In this document: positions 49,594 to 61,856 of the stretch, piece by piece
Position numbering within the stretch: position 1 is the stretch's first letter
How the letters are laid out: each line of letters opens with the position of its first letter
Source of the DNA: Pseudo-nitzschia pungens
Taxonomy: Eukaryota > Bacillariophyta > Bacillariophyceae > Bacillariales > Bacillariaceae
Length of the DNA: 64,000 nucleotides
NCBI GenBank assembly: GCA_037355855.1
Contig: CM074760.1
Span: 6,626,501-6,690,500 of the forward strand
Direction: 5' to 3'
Notes under the pieces: generated by a model
Seen by the model: only the letters and a program-made list of their open reading frames with translations
What the model was told of the DNA's origin: nothing
The model's database searches: none
Made by a program: the position numbers and the translations under genes

Positions 49594-52146
49594 TACGATT
49601 ATGATGATAGTAGCTACCGTTGACACAGCTTGTTTGTAGCCCGTGAGTGACAATCGGTATTTCTAATTCCGTGGGGGAAGTAAGGTTCACTCTGACCGAC
49701 CCACGTATTCGTTCGCTTGTTCTACGAAGAGGCTTCTTTGGTATAGATGCGAATCTTGGTAGGCACTGATGTGTTGACGATACGACTGGAAAGAAGTGTC
49801 AACGATCAAGAAAATCGAGTGTCAAGACCGATTCAGGAGCCGCTCAATGTTGCACCGCACGAAATAAAGTGGATTCGAAAGAAAGATTGTGTTGTTCTTG
49901 TTCCTGTTGTTGTTTGTTGTTCCACCAGGATACAGTGTTCTGCATGTGGAGGCAGACGTTGGAATTCAAAATTTTATGTCAACACGAATGCGATTCGTCC
50001 GGAAGAATTGTTTGCTTTTTGTTCTTTTGAAAGTAGTAGGTGCATGACATCACACTTCGTTGAAGAAAGTCACAATAATGGACATTGAAGACGTGTAATT
50101 ATTCGACTTTCCGTTGACGTTTTTCTTTGCCAATCAGCATACCGCACGCCATGTCGTGTAAGAATCTGGCATGTGCCTGCTGAGTGAAGTAAGACTAGTT
50201 TCGATTTGAGAATTTCAGAGGAGCTTCTGTTTTCCTACTTCTTTTCGCCTGGGAAAACCGTGGAACACCTTCGAGTTTATGCAATCGTTGTGTCATTCCG
50301 CGCAAGTTATTTTCTTACGGGAATCAATTCATTTACTAAGTACATGCGCGCTCGCGATCAGATGAATGAGATAATTTGATGTCAGGGTGACACCAATTGT
50401 ACTACGTCAATACAAATCGTGACATAGAAAAGGACGGAAAGCCGGATCTCTTAAGTACTGTCTCATTTTTATTTTTATTTCGTTGACAAAGAAGAATTTA
50501 TGACGTCAAAAGATCAAACTTCCGCACGTAAATTTCGAACAAGGAGCGTGCACCGATTACGTAAAAAGAGAGATTCGTTCGCTGAATACGGAAGGGCATC
50601 GGTAGACAGTGCGCCCAACATGCTCATGCTCTGACTTCCGATCATCACTCTCAACTTTCTCAACGGGTGAGGCATGCTCCGCTCTATGGGACACCTTTGG
50701 CGACATCCTAATTTTATGTAATTCAATGTCATACGAAAAAAGATCACCTTCAATACCGGTACCCGGTAATCTTATGTCTCCGCGGTTATGGATTTTAAGA
50801 TTTCAAAAAATAAATACGGTAACCTTAAGGTTACTTCATCATCAATGTTTTGAATTATTCCGCGTACTACCGGCAAGAGAAAGATAGCATGAAAAACCAA
50901 GAAGAGGCTAAAACGAACTACTAGTACGAAGTAGTAGGAGTAAACCTTTCTGCTGTAACTTGTTACCACTGCTGATAGTAATCCAATGGAATAGAACGAT
51001 CTTGACTTTTAGTATGAAAGGGGAATTTGATTGGATTCCAAGGATTGAGAATGGATAAATCATCATCGAGTGTCGTTGACAACTAAGGCACGAAGAAGTA
51101 AGCAAGAAGTCTCGCTGCTGGTACTCTTATTTTCTCAAATTTGAGTTTGATACTACTGGTAAATAATGCTTAAGTTACCGTACGAAGTAGTAATTCTGTA
51201 ATCATAATTTTCATATCGCTGTTGTAAAGTAACTGCTGGGCATCTTCATTGCTGGAACTACTACTACTCTACTACTAATACTACTAATAGTAGTACTATC
51301 CGTCGTGGTGCAATTACTCGCCTTCTTTTCAAGTGTTCTGTTTTCATCGTGTCACCGCTAGTAGTACTAGTAGTAGTACTAGTAGTAGTACTAGTAGTAG
51401 ATCACCACTATCACCAATGATGTTATCCTAAACCCCGTTCACAAAAGGCTCGCACTCTCTTGAGACTGGTTCCACTTTGATCCTGGGTTAGAATTGTTGT
51501 TTCGGTGTGGCTAAATTTTTTCGATCCCATCCTGCCATCCACAATCCGATCAAGCTTTTGAATCGGCTTTGAAAAGTGGAAGGTCATCCTTTATCTTATT
51601 CGATGGTGCAAAATCATCCCAACAATCCTTATTGCAATGCGTCATCTTCTGACTCCGAGTTTTGCAGGTGGTTGATGGATTTCGTAGGGAGAAGAAAGTT
51701 CGTTTGAATGAAAACGCGATTTGTACTCTAATCGCTGTTAGTTGCTACAAATGATACGAGGAACAAAGGACGATGGGGATTGTGTTCGCTTATTTTGCTT
51801 CAAGGAACAAATGTACCTACGTGTGACTTCTTGCTAATCGTAGGGAGATATTTCTTGCAAACTTTCGCCATATCGATCTGCGAAGAACCGGGGAAAGGAT
51901 TTAGAAGTATCATCAACTGGACCCAGTACGATGCCTCTCAACGTCGCACATGACAACTGCTTCTCACTTGTGTTTTAAAAAGAGCGATAGCTACGTGTCG
52001 CTAATACTAATGTACAGTACTAATGAGTCCCAGCAACGATGCATGACAGTGACGGAGTCAAATAGAATCAACCAATCGTATCTATAGTACAGTACCCAGT
52101 GTATACTAATTATTGAAACGAGAGTTGGCTTCTCTCTCACTCTCTC
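49594..52146. other. Long intergenic region, no gene seen
   Basis: 2.5 kb without a convincing open frame on either strand; the longest (49747-50088, 113 codons) has no family resemblance. Features: a perfect 16-bp palindrome gtaaccttaaggttac at 50819-50834, acta/tagt trinucleotide-rich DNA at about 51257-51298 and the array at 51358-51401. A small non-coding RNA could be hidden here. Confidence 0.45.
51358..51401. repeat. tagtagtagtac 12-bp minisatellite
   Basis: About three and a half units built on ctagtagtagta. The unit is largely self-complementary (gtac and ctag centres), so the array can fold on itself. A related acta-rich inverse stretch lies 60-100 bp upstream. Confidence 0.8.
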
Positions 52147-53942
52147 TTACCATATCCACAGGCTGTGGCAATAGATTTAGTGACGGTTCATTTGCGTCAT
52201 ATTTGTTTGTGAACATGTTATTGGAAACCAAGAGAGAAAACGGCATGAGGAAAATGAGAATATGGATCGGCACAAGTCAATGCTAGTTCTATGCCAACAT
52301 GTACCAATAGGTGTTCCAAATGCATGGATAATACCAGCGTAGATGAATCGACCAGCATTGTCCAATGTGTGCAGAACAATTCAGAATGAAACACACACAC
52401 ACAAACACACAAAGCGAGAGAAGAGTAGAGAAGAGAAGAGACACCATTCCAAACCACAAGCCACCTACCTCGTGTTGGAGCTTCCTCCCGAGGCGATCTG
52501 CGCGTATTTTGGATTGCAGGCGAGGGCTGTCACCGATCCCGACGGCCCGTGGCCTCCTTCGAGGTTCCTTACGGCCATTCCGCTCTGGACGTCATAGACG
52601 TCGATGATTCCGGCATCACTTCCCACCAGGACGGACTTTTCGTCGGGGGTGAAGCACGAGACAACTCCCTTGCCCCGGGTCGATGCAAAGACCCGCTGGA
52701 CAGTGCCCTCGTAACCATCCAACACCAGGGACAACCCTTCTTCCGACTGCACCAGGATGCGGTTTCCGGTCGCGTTGAAGGCAATGTTGTTGAGGGTCAG
52801 GGCCGTCCCGTGTGCGGTTTGTTTCGAGGGATCGCTGCTGGGCGGTGGCGGAATCACCCGGTGCGTCCGCAGGGCCTCGTGGACGCTCTGGGTGGTGAGT
52901 TTTAGCTCGGAAAAGGCCCCGCCCTGGTAGTTCCGGGCATCGTACAAATGAATGTAGTGACCCTCCCCACCGGCCATTTCCGCCAGGATCGTGAAGACCA
53001 TGCCGGTCGAATCAAAGACCGCCCGGGGATTTCCAACGCTGCTGACACTGGCAGCGGGAAGGTCTAGTTTTGCCATGCATCCGGCCTGTTGGAGATTCCA
53101 CAGCCGGACTGTCTTGTCCCTGCTGGATGTCAGAAACATGTCCTCGGTGGGGCACATGTTGATTTCGTGAATGTTGGAGGTGTGACCGCGGAATTTTCGC
53201 AAAATCTTGTTGTCGTATAAGCTCCAATATTGGACTGTGGTTTGTTTGTTTCCGGCCGTTAATATACAGTAGTCGTTGTGGCTGCGGTTGAATAGTAAGT
53301 GAGTTGTCGTTTGGGTTTGTGGTAATTTGGTTGTTGCGTTTTGCATTCCATTGCAGAGCATTGATTGGTTGACGAACGATCAACAAAGGGCGGATTGCAA
53401 CAATGCCGAGCGGTTTCAAAAATTTTGACAGTGCACGCGTCCATCGTCAAGACGAAACAACCGAATCAGGTTTCATCCGAATCGGATGATTCCGATCGCA
53501 ACAATAGGAATCGAAATCGAAATGCATGTCGTACCAACATCGTATGCATTGGGACGCAAAACAAAAGGAAGTAATGATTCCAAACAAGAACGAAGAACAT
53601 CGATGAGTGACAAGTCTGTGTATAATGGATTTGGCACTCCCGGCTTCTGTTTCTCCAAAACCATGGTCGCATTCGTTCCATTCCTGCAGATGTAGTAAAA
53701 ACTCACGTAGCGGAGAGGCAAGAGACTCCCTCGCGATCGCATCGGTAGGCCTGTCCGCGATTGTTTCCATTGTCGAGTGGTTTTCCGGTGCGAACCGCGT
53801 CGATTATCGTGACCTTCGAATCCATCTCGGTAGCGACGAACAAGTGATTCCCGTCCGAATGATAATCCATCGATACCACGGGATGGTTGTGGGGTATCGA
53901 CGATCCAATGTTCGGTCTGGCTCCGGTTGCAGAAAAGTCCAT
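52147..53942 (-). CDS. WDR82: WD40 protein WDR82/Swd2-like, with a 16-nt last exon
   Basis: Exons (minus) 53942-53707, 53281-52469 and 52162-52147 give 354 aa. Introns of 425 and 306 bp have GTGAGT/cgcag and GTAGGT/ccacag ends; both split codons restore expected residues (LSATHNDYC and SSNTSLWIW). WDR82/Swd2 links Set1/COMPASS H3K4 methyltransferase and PP1-PNUTS or cleavage/polyadenylation complexes to RNA polymerase II. Family blocks: VVSMDYHSDGNHLFVAT, TTVQYWSLYDNKILRKFRGH, SRDKTVRLWNLQQAGC, AVFDSTGMVFTI, VVSCFTPDEKSVLVGSDAG and the conserved end of the last blade, NPKYAQIASGGSSNTSLWIW. The frame is open without ATG up to about 54077 and reads like protein (PRIPDFLVKTVPIRPVA), so the true start may be in a further exon. 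Confidence 0.87.
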
Positions 53943-55177
53943 GTTGGATTGTGGTAGGCGGGATGCTGAGGCGACAGGCCGAATGGGAACGGTTTTGACT
54001 AGAAAGTCGGGGATCCTTGGCTGGGCTGCGGTTTTCGAAGGATGGGACAGGATTAGATGAGCTGCAGTTGGAGGTTGTTACTGGCTGATGGCTTTGTAAC
54101 GATTGAAATGGTGCGAGGATTTTCGTTACTTGTACTAAGCTGTTTCATTCTCAAAAACGGTGAGGTTCTGAGTTTAGACGGAAGAGTGGGGGGATACGGT
54201 CTGGCCATCGTCCTCCGAATGAACCAGCAACCAGCATTTGTTTCAGCATTCTCAATCTGAAGATGATGAGACATCATAACAACAAAGAGATCTACTACTG
54301 CTGCAATCACAAACATGTTGTTTCTGATCAGAATCTCGAAAATCAATCTCAAGGTGTGTGAGTTATTGAAATTGGGAGGACTCCATGTGATTCAAGAAAT
54401 GAAAGTTGAATAACATGGGATCACGGCGGATGGACGTCAGCTTTCGGCACCAGCACTTCCTCCTTCACCAGTCTGTGGCAGTATTTCAATGAAATTGTAC
54501 CATGAGCAGGGTTGTTACCAATAGTCTTTCTTTCCATTTCAAACATCAAGAACTTGAGAGCAATTGTTGACTATTTGGGAGCCATGGATAGAAGAAAGTT
54601 TGTATAGAGAATGTCCATGGAGAAGTATTTGAATATAGTATTTCTGAAAAAGCCATACCGATATCATGAGTAGTACACGCACCCAAAATAATAGAAAATG
54701 ATCCAAATCAATACAGAGAGAAATCATTTACAGTGTGGCATATGTTTGGATAGTGATTACGACTTACTGATACAACCTCAAGAATATCTTCTGATATAGT
54801 AGTCTATCCACATTTAACTCCGCCATAGTTTCGAAACACTGGTGGAAAGGGAAAATTATGTAATGAAAATGAAATTGATACTAGTAGAAGTCTTTCGCAA
54901 CTGATTGTTTTGCCCCTCTCTGGATGACTGCAGAAGATAGCAGTCTCTTGTATGATAGACAATCCAGCGCAGCAAAGTTTTTTCGAAGAAGTTAATCGAC
55001 GTCCGCACGGGATTCCATTGCTAATTCGAATCAACTGGAAATAATGGTATTGACAATACACTTCTACTAAGATAACAGATAGTGGGGGTTCATGTGTTCC
55101 TGTTATGTTATTCGCTCATTTCCTCATCATGTCCAGAAGTGCAGGACAAGATATTGTTCTTAGTCGTGCTTTTTCGT
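53943..55177. other. Intergenic region with possible upstream WDR82 sequence
   Basis: 53943-54077 stays open in the WDR82 frame and may be coding. A minus-strand frame at 54053-54352 overlaps it out of phase and contains an ATG near 54204, possibly part of a first exon, but I could not close the splice. The rest is AT-rich; no gene seen. Confidence 0.4.
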
Positions 55178-56428
55178 TCAGTTTGAAGCAACGGCTCCGG
55201 GAGCATTGTCGAATTCCCTAGCATTTGGTTTCAATCTCATGTAGCACTCTCCCCAAGCGCAAACCGACTTTGTTCGCAAAATGGCCGCGAATTCTACCAA
55301 ATCAACGCCATCGGTATTTTTGTTGTTTATTTCACTTTGGATGCCTTCGGGGACGAGGTCGTATGGCGTCGCTCGCCTCCATTGCTGAGTGGGGTATTTT
55401 CGTTCCGTGGGAACGATTTGCGTGTCGGGTGGCAGCTGGCAAGTTTCTTGCAGGTACCCTACAGTATCTCGTACGCTCGACAAAGGGACGACGGCACTAG
55501 AACTATTTTCTTCACTCGCTATTCTGACTTCTCCATCTTCTAACACTTTCTGACCTTTTTCCATCCGCATGATTTCGTGGAGGATTCGAATCCGATCGCT
55601 CACCGGACCATCCATAGCCGCGACCAAGGCAGTCCAAAGAAGAGCAACCGGAAGCTCTTCATGTTTCTCGTCCAAAGATTTATCTGATGCTGTTGCTTTT
55701 TCTGCTCGTTGATCCAAAACATCGACCACCATGCGGTCCAAAAAGTGGCCCATTTGGAGCGTAAAGGATTCCCCGTGTTCGGGAAATCTCGTTGCCATGA
55801 TTGATCGGACGTTGTGGAGAAATTCCTTGTAGGTCGTGGAAGGATGAGAGCTCCTGCTATCGTTGCCCTGACCGTTTGTCGTACTATACACACCCAGTGA
55901 AGAAGTCGTCGTGGAAATAGTATCTGTGGGAGCATATTCTTCGTAATAAATAGAAACTATTTTTCGAACCGCGTCGATGGTAAGTTCGGAATTGGCCTCG
56001 CGAAAATCCTGAAGTTCCTGTGGATCCATGGCCGACATGTCTTCGATGCGATCACGGACTTCGTTCCGGTTGCTAGTATTATAGGAAGATCTTACCAGGG
56101 TGGCAATAATGCTCGCTATCGCCATCAAAAAGATCTTTCCGAGGTTGTCCAAAAATACGTTCGACTCGGCCTTCTTCTTGGCGCCTGCTGCTGCTGTGCC
56201 TGCTTGTTTTTCAGCTGCAACGGCTGCATTAGCAGCAGCAACGGCAGCGGTTTGGGCTCGCATTTCTGTTGAAAGTAACCGAATGTGTTGCGATAGTGCA
56301 GCGTGCGGTAGAAACCGTTTGGTGGCCGGGAACGTGGTTGCGAGACAACTTCTCGAGGAAGGCAGCTTCCTTGAAGAGAACCGTACTGGATTTCCGAGTA
56401 TTTTTGTTACAAGCGTTCTTTTCATCAT
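55178..56428 (-). CDS. Hypothetical mitochondrial membrane protein
   Basis: 416 aa, single exon, starting with two consecutive ATGs. I do not recognise the family. The N-terminal 55 residues (MMKRTLVTKILGNPVRFSSRKLPSSR at the start) are basic and Ser/Arg-rich without acids, a likely mitochondrial presequence. An Ala-rich segment and one membrane helix follow (about 98-116, KIFLMAIASIIATLV). The soluble remainder is helical and mildly acidic. One stretch near residue 376 (NKNTDGVDLVEFAAIL) resembles an EF-hand loop but lacks the first Asp and final Glu, so calcium binding is unlikely. Topology would place the bulk on one side of the inner membrane. Confidence 0.72.
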   Translation of the reverse strand: MMKRTLVTKILGNPVRFSSRKLPSSRSCLATTFPATKRFLPHAALSQHIRLLSTEMRAQTAAVAAANAAVAAEKQAGTAAAGAKKKAESNVFLDNLGKIFLMAIASIIATLVRSSYNTSNRNEVRDRIEDMSAMDPQELQDFREANSELTIDAVRKIVSIYYEEYAPTDTISTTTSSLGVYSTTNGQGNDSRSSHPSTTYKEFLHNVRSIMATRFPEHGESFTLQMGHFLDRMVVDVLDQRAEKATASDKSLDEKHEELPVALLWTALVAAMDGPVSDRIRILHEIMRMEKGQKVLEDGEVRIASEENSSSAVVPLSSVRDTVGYLQETCQLPPDTQIVPTERKYPTQQWRRATPYDLVPEGIQSEINNKNTDGVDLVEFAAILRTKSVCAWGECYMRLKPNAREFDNAPGAVASN

Positions 56429-57489
56429 TTATGTGATTTCTCTCCCGTCAGGAATTCTTTGTTTGGATTGAACTTGAACTGGTTGCCGGTGATGTTTTGG
56501 TAGCTGCTCATCAATCTAATGATCGTTTTGATCTTGTTGGCTTGTTCTGAAAATACTTCGTAATAATATTACGAATTACATCTTACTAGTTGAGGAGTAC
56601 CGGTAGTGTAGGCTACCGTAGAAATGAGGGCAGACACGATTTTGATTCATTTTTCCCGTTCAATTATTTTTTTGAACATGATCACTTCACGTGTGGACGG
56701 CAAAAAGAGGGGCAAGATTTACTGTTGCGACGAAGTTACGAGTAACCTTAGCGTTACTCTACCGTGTATGTTCAGAATACAGAACAATCGAGATAATTCC
56801 CCCGATTGTATTTCATCAAAAAATTCAGAGAAAAATACCACCACTGCTCGTATCCAATACTACAATTAAGTTAACTAAGGCTTATTACACGTACCGGTAA
56901 ACCTTACTCAAAATACCGATGAAAATGTACAACATCATAGCACATACTCCCACTCCTGCAGGAATTAAACGGGGCGCAATAATGGGCTATTCCATTTTGA
57001 TCGTCATGTCCGTAAACAGGATTCGGGCATCCCGTAGTATTGGAAAAAAGTCTACAAGTAGTAATAAAACTTAGTTTACAAGTTAAGAAGTTTTGTATAC
57101 GCCTACCGCAATATCGGAAGATTTCTTACCATACTCCATAGGTAGGTATGAAAAACTGAGAATTTAATACGCACTTGTATTTATTATTTACTACTGTACT
57201 ACGGTACTCCGTACGAAGTACAGTAGGACCCTATTACAAGTATTTTTTGTTATGACCCCAATTCTGAATTCCATGAGACCTCATCTTTTTCTTTATTGCA
57301 GTAATTTTACGTAAGATCTTACTGCGCATACGTACATACCCCGGGTATTTTTGACGAAAGAAAAAACGATAAGAAACAACAGCTGAAAGGCAGAACACAG
57401 ATCAACAGTCACTCAAATTGCGTATCAATTGGCATTTGCACTCGTCGTTGGATCTTCTTTGAATATCCAATACGAAGTATTTCCAAAAC
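56429..57489. other. Divergent intergenic region
   Basis: It holds the promoters of two divergent genes. gtaaccttagcgttac at about 56741-56756 and ggtaaaccttactc at about 56895 belong to the spacer motif family, as does a tactccgtacgaagta stretch near 57203-57222. No gene seen. Confidence 0.5.
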
Positions 57490-59019
57490 ATGCTTTCAGC
57501 ATCATCGGCATTTTCGTATCTACCTTTCGCCGTTGTTATCTTTATTTTCGTGCACTCTCCAACCATCGCATCCGCTTGGGCAACGCCAGGATTTTCTCCG
57601 AAGACAGTTTTGAAATCATCAAGCACGAGAAAAATGTCATCTACCTCTGCAAATGCTGCTGGCAGCAAGCCCAAACCTAACCTTCCTATCCCAGATCCTC
57701 TCTATTCCGATACTCCTGGAACATGGGCCTACGACACCATGACCCGTCGGGTCGACGAGGAAATCCTCCAGCGAACTTTCGAAGATAACAAAGATGTTTG
57801 GGAAACAGAGGAATTCAAAGACATTCTCGAAAGATTCAACGGACTTCGACACATTTTGCAACATTCCGGAGAGACGAAGCTAAGTCTCCCACCTCCACCC
57901 CCTTCCGGTTGCTCCCAGGCTCGCCAAACCGAATGGGAGGAATGGACTCAGATTCTGGATCCATTTGTGAAGAAAGGAGACACATGGTTGACGGCCCCTT
58001 GGATGGTCACTGAATTCTACGTTTATCGAATGTTGCTCGTAGACGTCGTGCGCTACTGGGACGAGTACGAGCGTGATAGTTCGGAAGGAAGTGAAAAGAA
58101 GAAAAACCCTGGTTATCTGTACGATCCTTTCATCAAACAGAAGCGTGCCGGATTGGAGTCATCTGTGGCTTCCGCCGAGGGAGTTTTGGCCAAGATCAAC
58201 AATCTCGTTGGCAGCGAAGAAAAGGGCATCGACCAGGGCACACGACTCGCCGCCAGTATTGCTCTTTGGGGGAACAAGATGGATCTCTCGTTGTGGCCTG
58301 CCGACACAAAGAATGCCTCAGAAGATATTTTTTCCGCTATTCTCGACAAGGCTACAGAGGGGCTGTTGCACGACGACTCCTCCCTCTTGGTGGAACGTTT
58401 CGAAAAACTCAAGGCAAAAGGCGGGGGCAACATCGATATCATTGTCGACAACGCTGGCTTTGAACTGATCACGGATCTATCCCTTGCCCAATACCTGATC
58501 GAGAGCGGGATCGCCAAGTGCGTGACCTTCCAATTGAAATCTCATCCAACTTTTGTCTCGGATGCTATGGAGCATGATCTCATCGAGCACGTGGAACATT
58601 ACGCTCAGCTCGATGAGACCTATCCGAATGCGAAGCTTTCGGGATCCAAATGGAAAGAATTTCTAAAGGACGGACGATGGAAGTGCTCCGAGAACAACTT
58701 TTGGGTTCAGGGATTTCCAATGTGGGAAATGACTGAACCATTGTGGAGCGATATGCACGAGCGATGCGATTTGGCCTTTGTCAAGGGAGATGCAAACTAC
58801 CGACGCTTGCTGGGCGATTGTCAGTGGGACTTTTCGGAAGCCAGCTTTCAGGACGTGGTTGGCAATTACTTTCCCTGCCATGTTTGCGCTCTTCGAACGC
58901 TGAAGGCTGAAATTGGTTGCGGAATGGATGCCGATCAGGTAGATCGTGCGAGCAAACTCGACCCCAACTGGCAAACCAACGGCCGCTTTGGTGTTGTGCA
59001 AGTTGGAACTGGATGCTAG
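57490..59019 (+). CDS. DUF89/ARMT1-type damage-control phosphatase
   Basis: 509 aa, single exon. The DUF89 domain covers about 85-500. In this metal-dependent family the plant and animal subfamily III enzymes hydrolyse sugar phosphates such as fructose 1-phosphate; an O-methyltransferase activity has also been claimed. Visible motifs: SIALWGNKMDLSLW, then the metal-binding DNAGFELITDL (Asp320, Asn321), LKSHPTFVSDAM (Lys350, Asp358) and FVKGDANYRRLLGD (Lys432, Asp434). ALRTLKAEIGCG ends the fold. An N-terminal hydrophobic segment (FAVVIFIFVHSPTIASA) ends in ASAWATPGF, similar to an ASAFAP motif with Trp in place of Phe. This suggests a secretory or plastid form, whereas the animal enzyme is cytosolic. 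A later ATG (MSSTSANAAG, residue 49) would give a cytosolic version. Confidence 0.88.
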   Translation: MLSASSAFSYLPFAVVIFIFVHSPTIASAWATPGFSPKTVLKSSSTRKMSSTSANAAGSKPKPNLPIPDPLYSDTPGTWAYDTMTRRVDEEILQRTFEDNKDVWETEEFKDILERFNGLRHILQHSGETKLSLPPPPPSGCSQARQTEWEEWTQILDPFVKKGDTWLTAPWMVTEFYVYRMLLVDVVRYWDEYERDSSEGSEKKKNPGYLYDPFIKQKRAGLESSVASAEGVLAKINNLVGSEEKGIDQGTRLAASIALWGNKMDLSLWPADTKNASEDIFSAILDKATEGLLHDDSSLLVERFEKLKAKGGGNIDIIVDNAGFELITDLSLAQYLIESGIAKCVTFQLKSHPTFVSDAMEHDLIEHVEHYAQLDETYPNAKLSGSKWKEFLKDGRWKCSENNFWVQGFPMWEMTEPLWSDMHERCDLAFVKGDANYRRLLGDCQWDFSEASFQDVVGNYFPCHVCALRTLKAEIGCGMDADQVDRASKLDPNWQTNGRFGVVQVGTGC

Positions 59020-60238
59020 ATTGAAATGGTTAGTCAGTCCGTCCATTTACTTAGCCACGCAGCCGGTGTCAGTACCGTAAAATGCATTGTGATGCAACGT
59101 GGTGAGATGCGATTAGTGACGAAGGAGGACAGGTGAATTCAAGTAGGACAGTAATACCGACATCATCGTAACAGAAGGAACAAGCTTTGGGGATCTGTCT
59201 GAGGATACACAAAACCTTATAAAAGCATCGTTTTTACTTTAGACATGAAGTTGCAACAGCAATCGTGTTCATAGAGCCAAGTATTTCGACACGCAGTACA
59301 TTCACGAGTATCTCCAAGTCCCAGCATTATGAACGAGTATTGTTCCAAACAAATACCACTAGTACTAGTATTTGGATTCATCTCTTTCCTTCACTCACTT
59401 TGGACTCTTTCAACCAATGTTTCCTTTTTTCATCATCATCTTTCTGTCCAGTAAACCGAAAATTGTTTGCATTGCAAACCATGAACTGAGAATCATTCAT
59501 GCTTACCCAAGTCCACCTGTTTCAATGAAATTAGTTGCTTGTACCGTAACACAGGTGACATGTAAGATTAGTTTGTATCGTACATCTACTTCGTACTTCG
59601 TACCTACCATGTGAAGTGCCCGGTACAGAGGTTCATACTTTTGGTACGTTACGAAGTACAAGTAACTTGTTACGTACGTGTAACTAGTACCGTAGAAGTA
59701 AGATTACTTCGTAACTTTAAACTACGGTATTTTGTACTTTGTGTTTCTTAAAAAAGGTGAGGGTTAGCGCGGAATGATCCCTGTTTCTTCTGACGTCACT
59801 GATGACGAGCCGCCTCGTTCACGTTCCTCACTCCGGGTTTACCCTTCTCACGACACCTCACCAGGTGGGACTCTCAAATCCTTTTTCAAAAAAATCTGTT
59901 GAATGCTGAGAAGGGCATCCAGCATCAAGCATTTCGCATCAATATTCTAGTGCGAGTTGTGACACGGCACAGTTGGACCCTGTGAAACTCTTTGCCACTC
60001 ATTGTTTCTTTCCGACAAAGCAGAAAGGCATTGCAATTTTTCGTGACTCTGCAATTCTATTTTCAGCTTTTTCTTGCAATCAACTCTGTCCAGCAGATCA
60101 GTCTCGGCAGGAATCCAAATTTTGCACAACTCAGCTTCTCCGCCGAACTACGCATCTCTCATTGTTGTCGTAGCATTGCGAAACTCTTTTGACGTCTCTA
60201 CCTTCCATTCTTCATAAACACAACAATACTCATACAAT
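59020..60238. other. Intergenic region, no gene seen
   Basis: AT-rich, with a dense run of tacttcgtac, aacttgttacgtacgtgtaac and gtaagattac motifs at 59575-59730. Short open frames lack resemblance to any family. The last 100 bases are probably 5' UTR of the hydroxyacid oxidase gene. Confidence 0.5.
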
Positions 60239-61856
60239 ATGCTATTCAATCCACACAAGCTCGGAGTCCACAAGGTCCTCCAACACATTCCTCTCAATGG
60301 ACTATTCGATGCTCCGTATAAAAGAGCCCTGAAGAAGGCTGTCAACATTGCTGATCTGCGGCTGATTGCCAAGGCTCGTTCGCATAAGGTGCGTTTCTGA
60401 CGCTGCGCATTGCAGTTTTCATCCTTGTGTCAGTGCTATCTTCAGTCCAGTAGGGACTGCACCTCGTATTGGGGAGCAATACAGTGCTGAATGTCATCGG
60501 CACCAGATACGCTGATGTTTCATTTTCTCATTTTCCCTCTGAATGCTTCGGCTCGCAAAATGTTTTCATTTCTCAACTTTGTTTTCCCTTCTACTCTGTC
60601 GAATGATTTGCTCTTCGATACGGGCAAAACGTTGTGGTGTTTGAACTCCATGATGGCAACTATCTTGCATATTGGATCTTGAATTGGTGTCTATTGGTTT
60701 TTGATTTCAGATGGTTTTCGATTATCTCGACGCCGGTGCCGATGACGAAATCAGTTTGCGCCGCGGAAAAGATGCATACAGTGAGTTGGAAATGCATTTC
60801 AAGATCTTGAGTGGACTCAAACCACCTCTGGATTTGAGGACAAAGATTTTTGGCATGGATGTCGACCTTCCGTTTTTCGGTTGCCCCACGGCCGGGAACC
60901 GAATGTTCCACTGGGAGGGAGAAACGGCAGCAGCCAAGGCTGCCGAGAAATTTGGAACCCTTTATGGTCTATCGAGTTTGGCCACGACCGGAATCGAGGA
61001 AATTGGAAAGATTCACTCGGGTCCTAAGGTCTTTCAGTTGTACGTCTGGAAGGATCGTGAATTGGTCAAGGACGTTATTGCCAAGGCGAAGGAAGGAGGT
61101 TTCGGTGCCCTGGCATTGACTGTTGATTTCACATGGTACGGAAACAGAGAGCGAGACATTCGCAACGACTTCTCTATTCCTCCTAAGTATTCCGTCCCCC
61201 AAATGATCGAGGCTGTTCGCAAACCAGCTTGGACCTACGATTTCCTCTCGCACGAGCCATACACGTATGCCTGCATCAACACCGAGGTTCCCGCTGATTC
61301 GTTAGCGGCCTTTGTCAACAGCCAAATTGCTCCCGAGTTTGATTGGAAGGATGCCGAATGGCTTCTCGGGGAGTGGAACGGACCTGCTGCTCCCAAGGGT
61401 GTTTGCCGACCGGAAGATGCCCAGAAAGCGGTAGAGATTGGATTTTCTACCATTTGGGTATCCAACCACGGAGCTCGACAACTGGAAACAAGTCCCGCCA
61501 CAATCGATGTTCTTCCCAGCATCCGAGAAGCTGTTGGACCCGATGTCGAGATTATTATGGACGGTGGCGTCCAGCGTGGGACGGATATTGCCAAGGCACT
61601 CGCCTTGGGAGCTGATTCCGTCGGAGTCGGAAAGCCGTACCTGTGGGGATTGGCCGCCGGTGGAGAGGCCGGAGTCTCCAAGGCCTACGATATCTTGAAG
61701 GTAGAGCTAGACCGTGCCATGGGATTGCTAGGAACGGGAACAGTAGATCAGCTGAAGAAGGAAGGGCCCTCACTCATCAAGAGAAGAGGGGCAAGTATCC
61801 GGGATTATCCCGACAGATATGCTCACGAACGGGGCTACGGTGGCGGTATTGTATAA
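60239..61856 (+). CDS. FMN-dependent L-lactate dehydrogenase / alpha-hydroxyacid oxidase
   Basis: Exons 60239-60388 and 60711-61856 (431 aa). The 322-bp intron has GTGCGT and gatttcag ends in phase 0 (ARSHK | MVFDYLDAG). The second exon also starts with ATG but lacks the conserved IADLRLIAKARSHK helix, so the two-exon start is preferred. TIM-barrel FMN family (LldD, glycolate oxidase, cytochrome b2): FDYLDAGADDEISLRRG; PFFGCPTAGNRMFHWEGE (usually AP.G); VFQLYVWKDREL; ALALTVD; catalytic WVSNHGARQLETSPA (His303, Arg306); IIMDGGVQRGTDIAKALALGADSVGVG for FMN phosphate. It oxidises L-lactate, glycolate or a similar 2-hydroxyacid, passing electrons to an acceptor or O2. No peroxisomal SKL (ends GGGIV), so a mitochondrial lactate dehydrogenase is the more likely role; substrate choice is inference. 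Confidence 0.88.
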
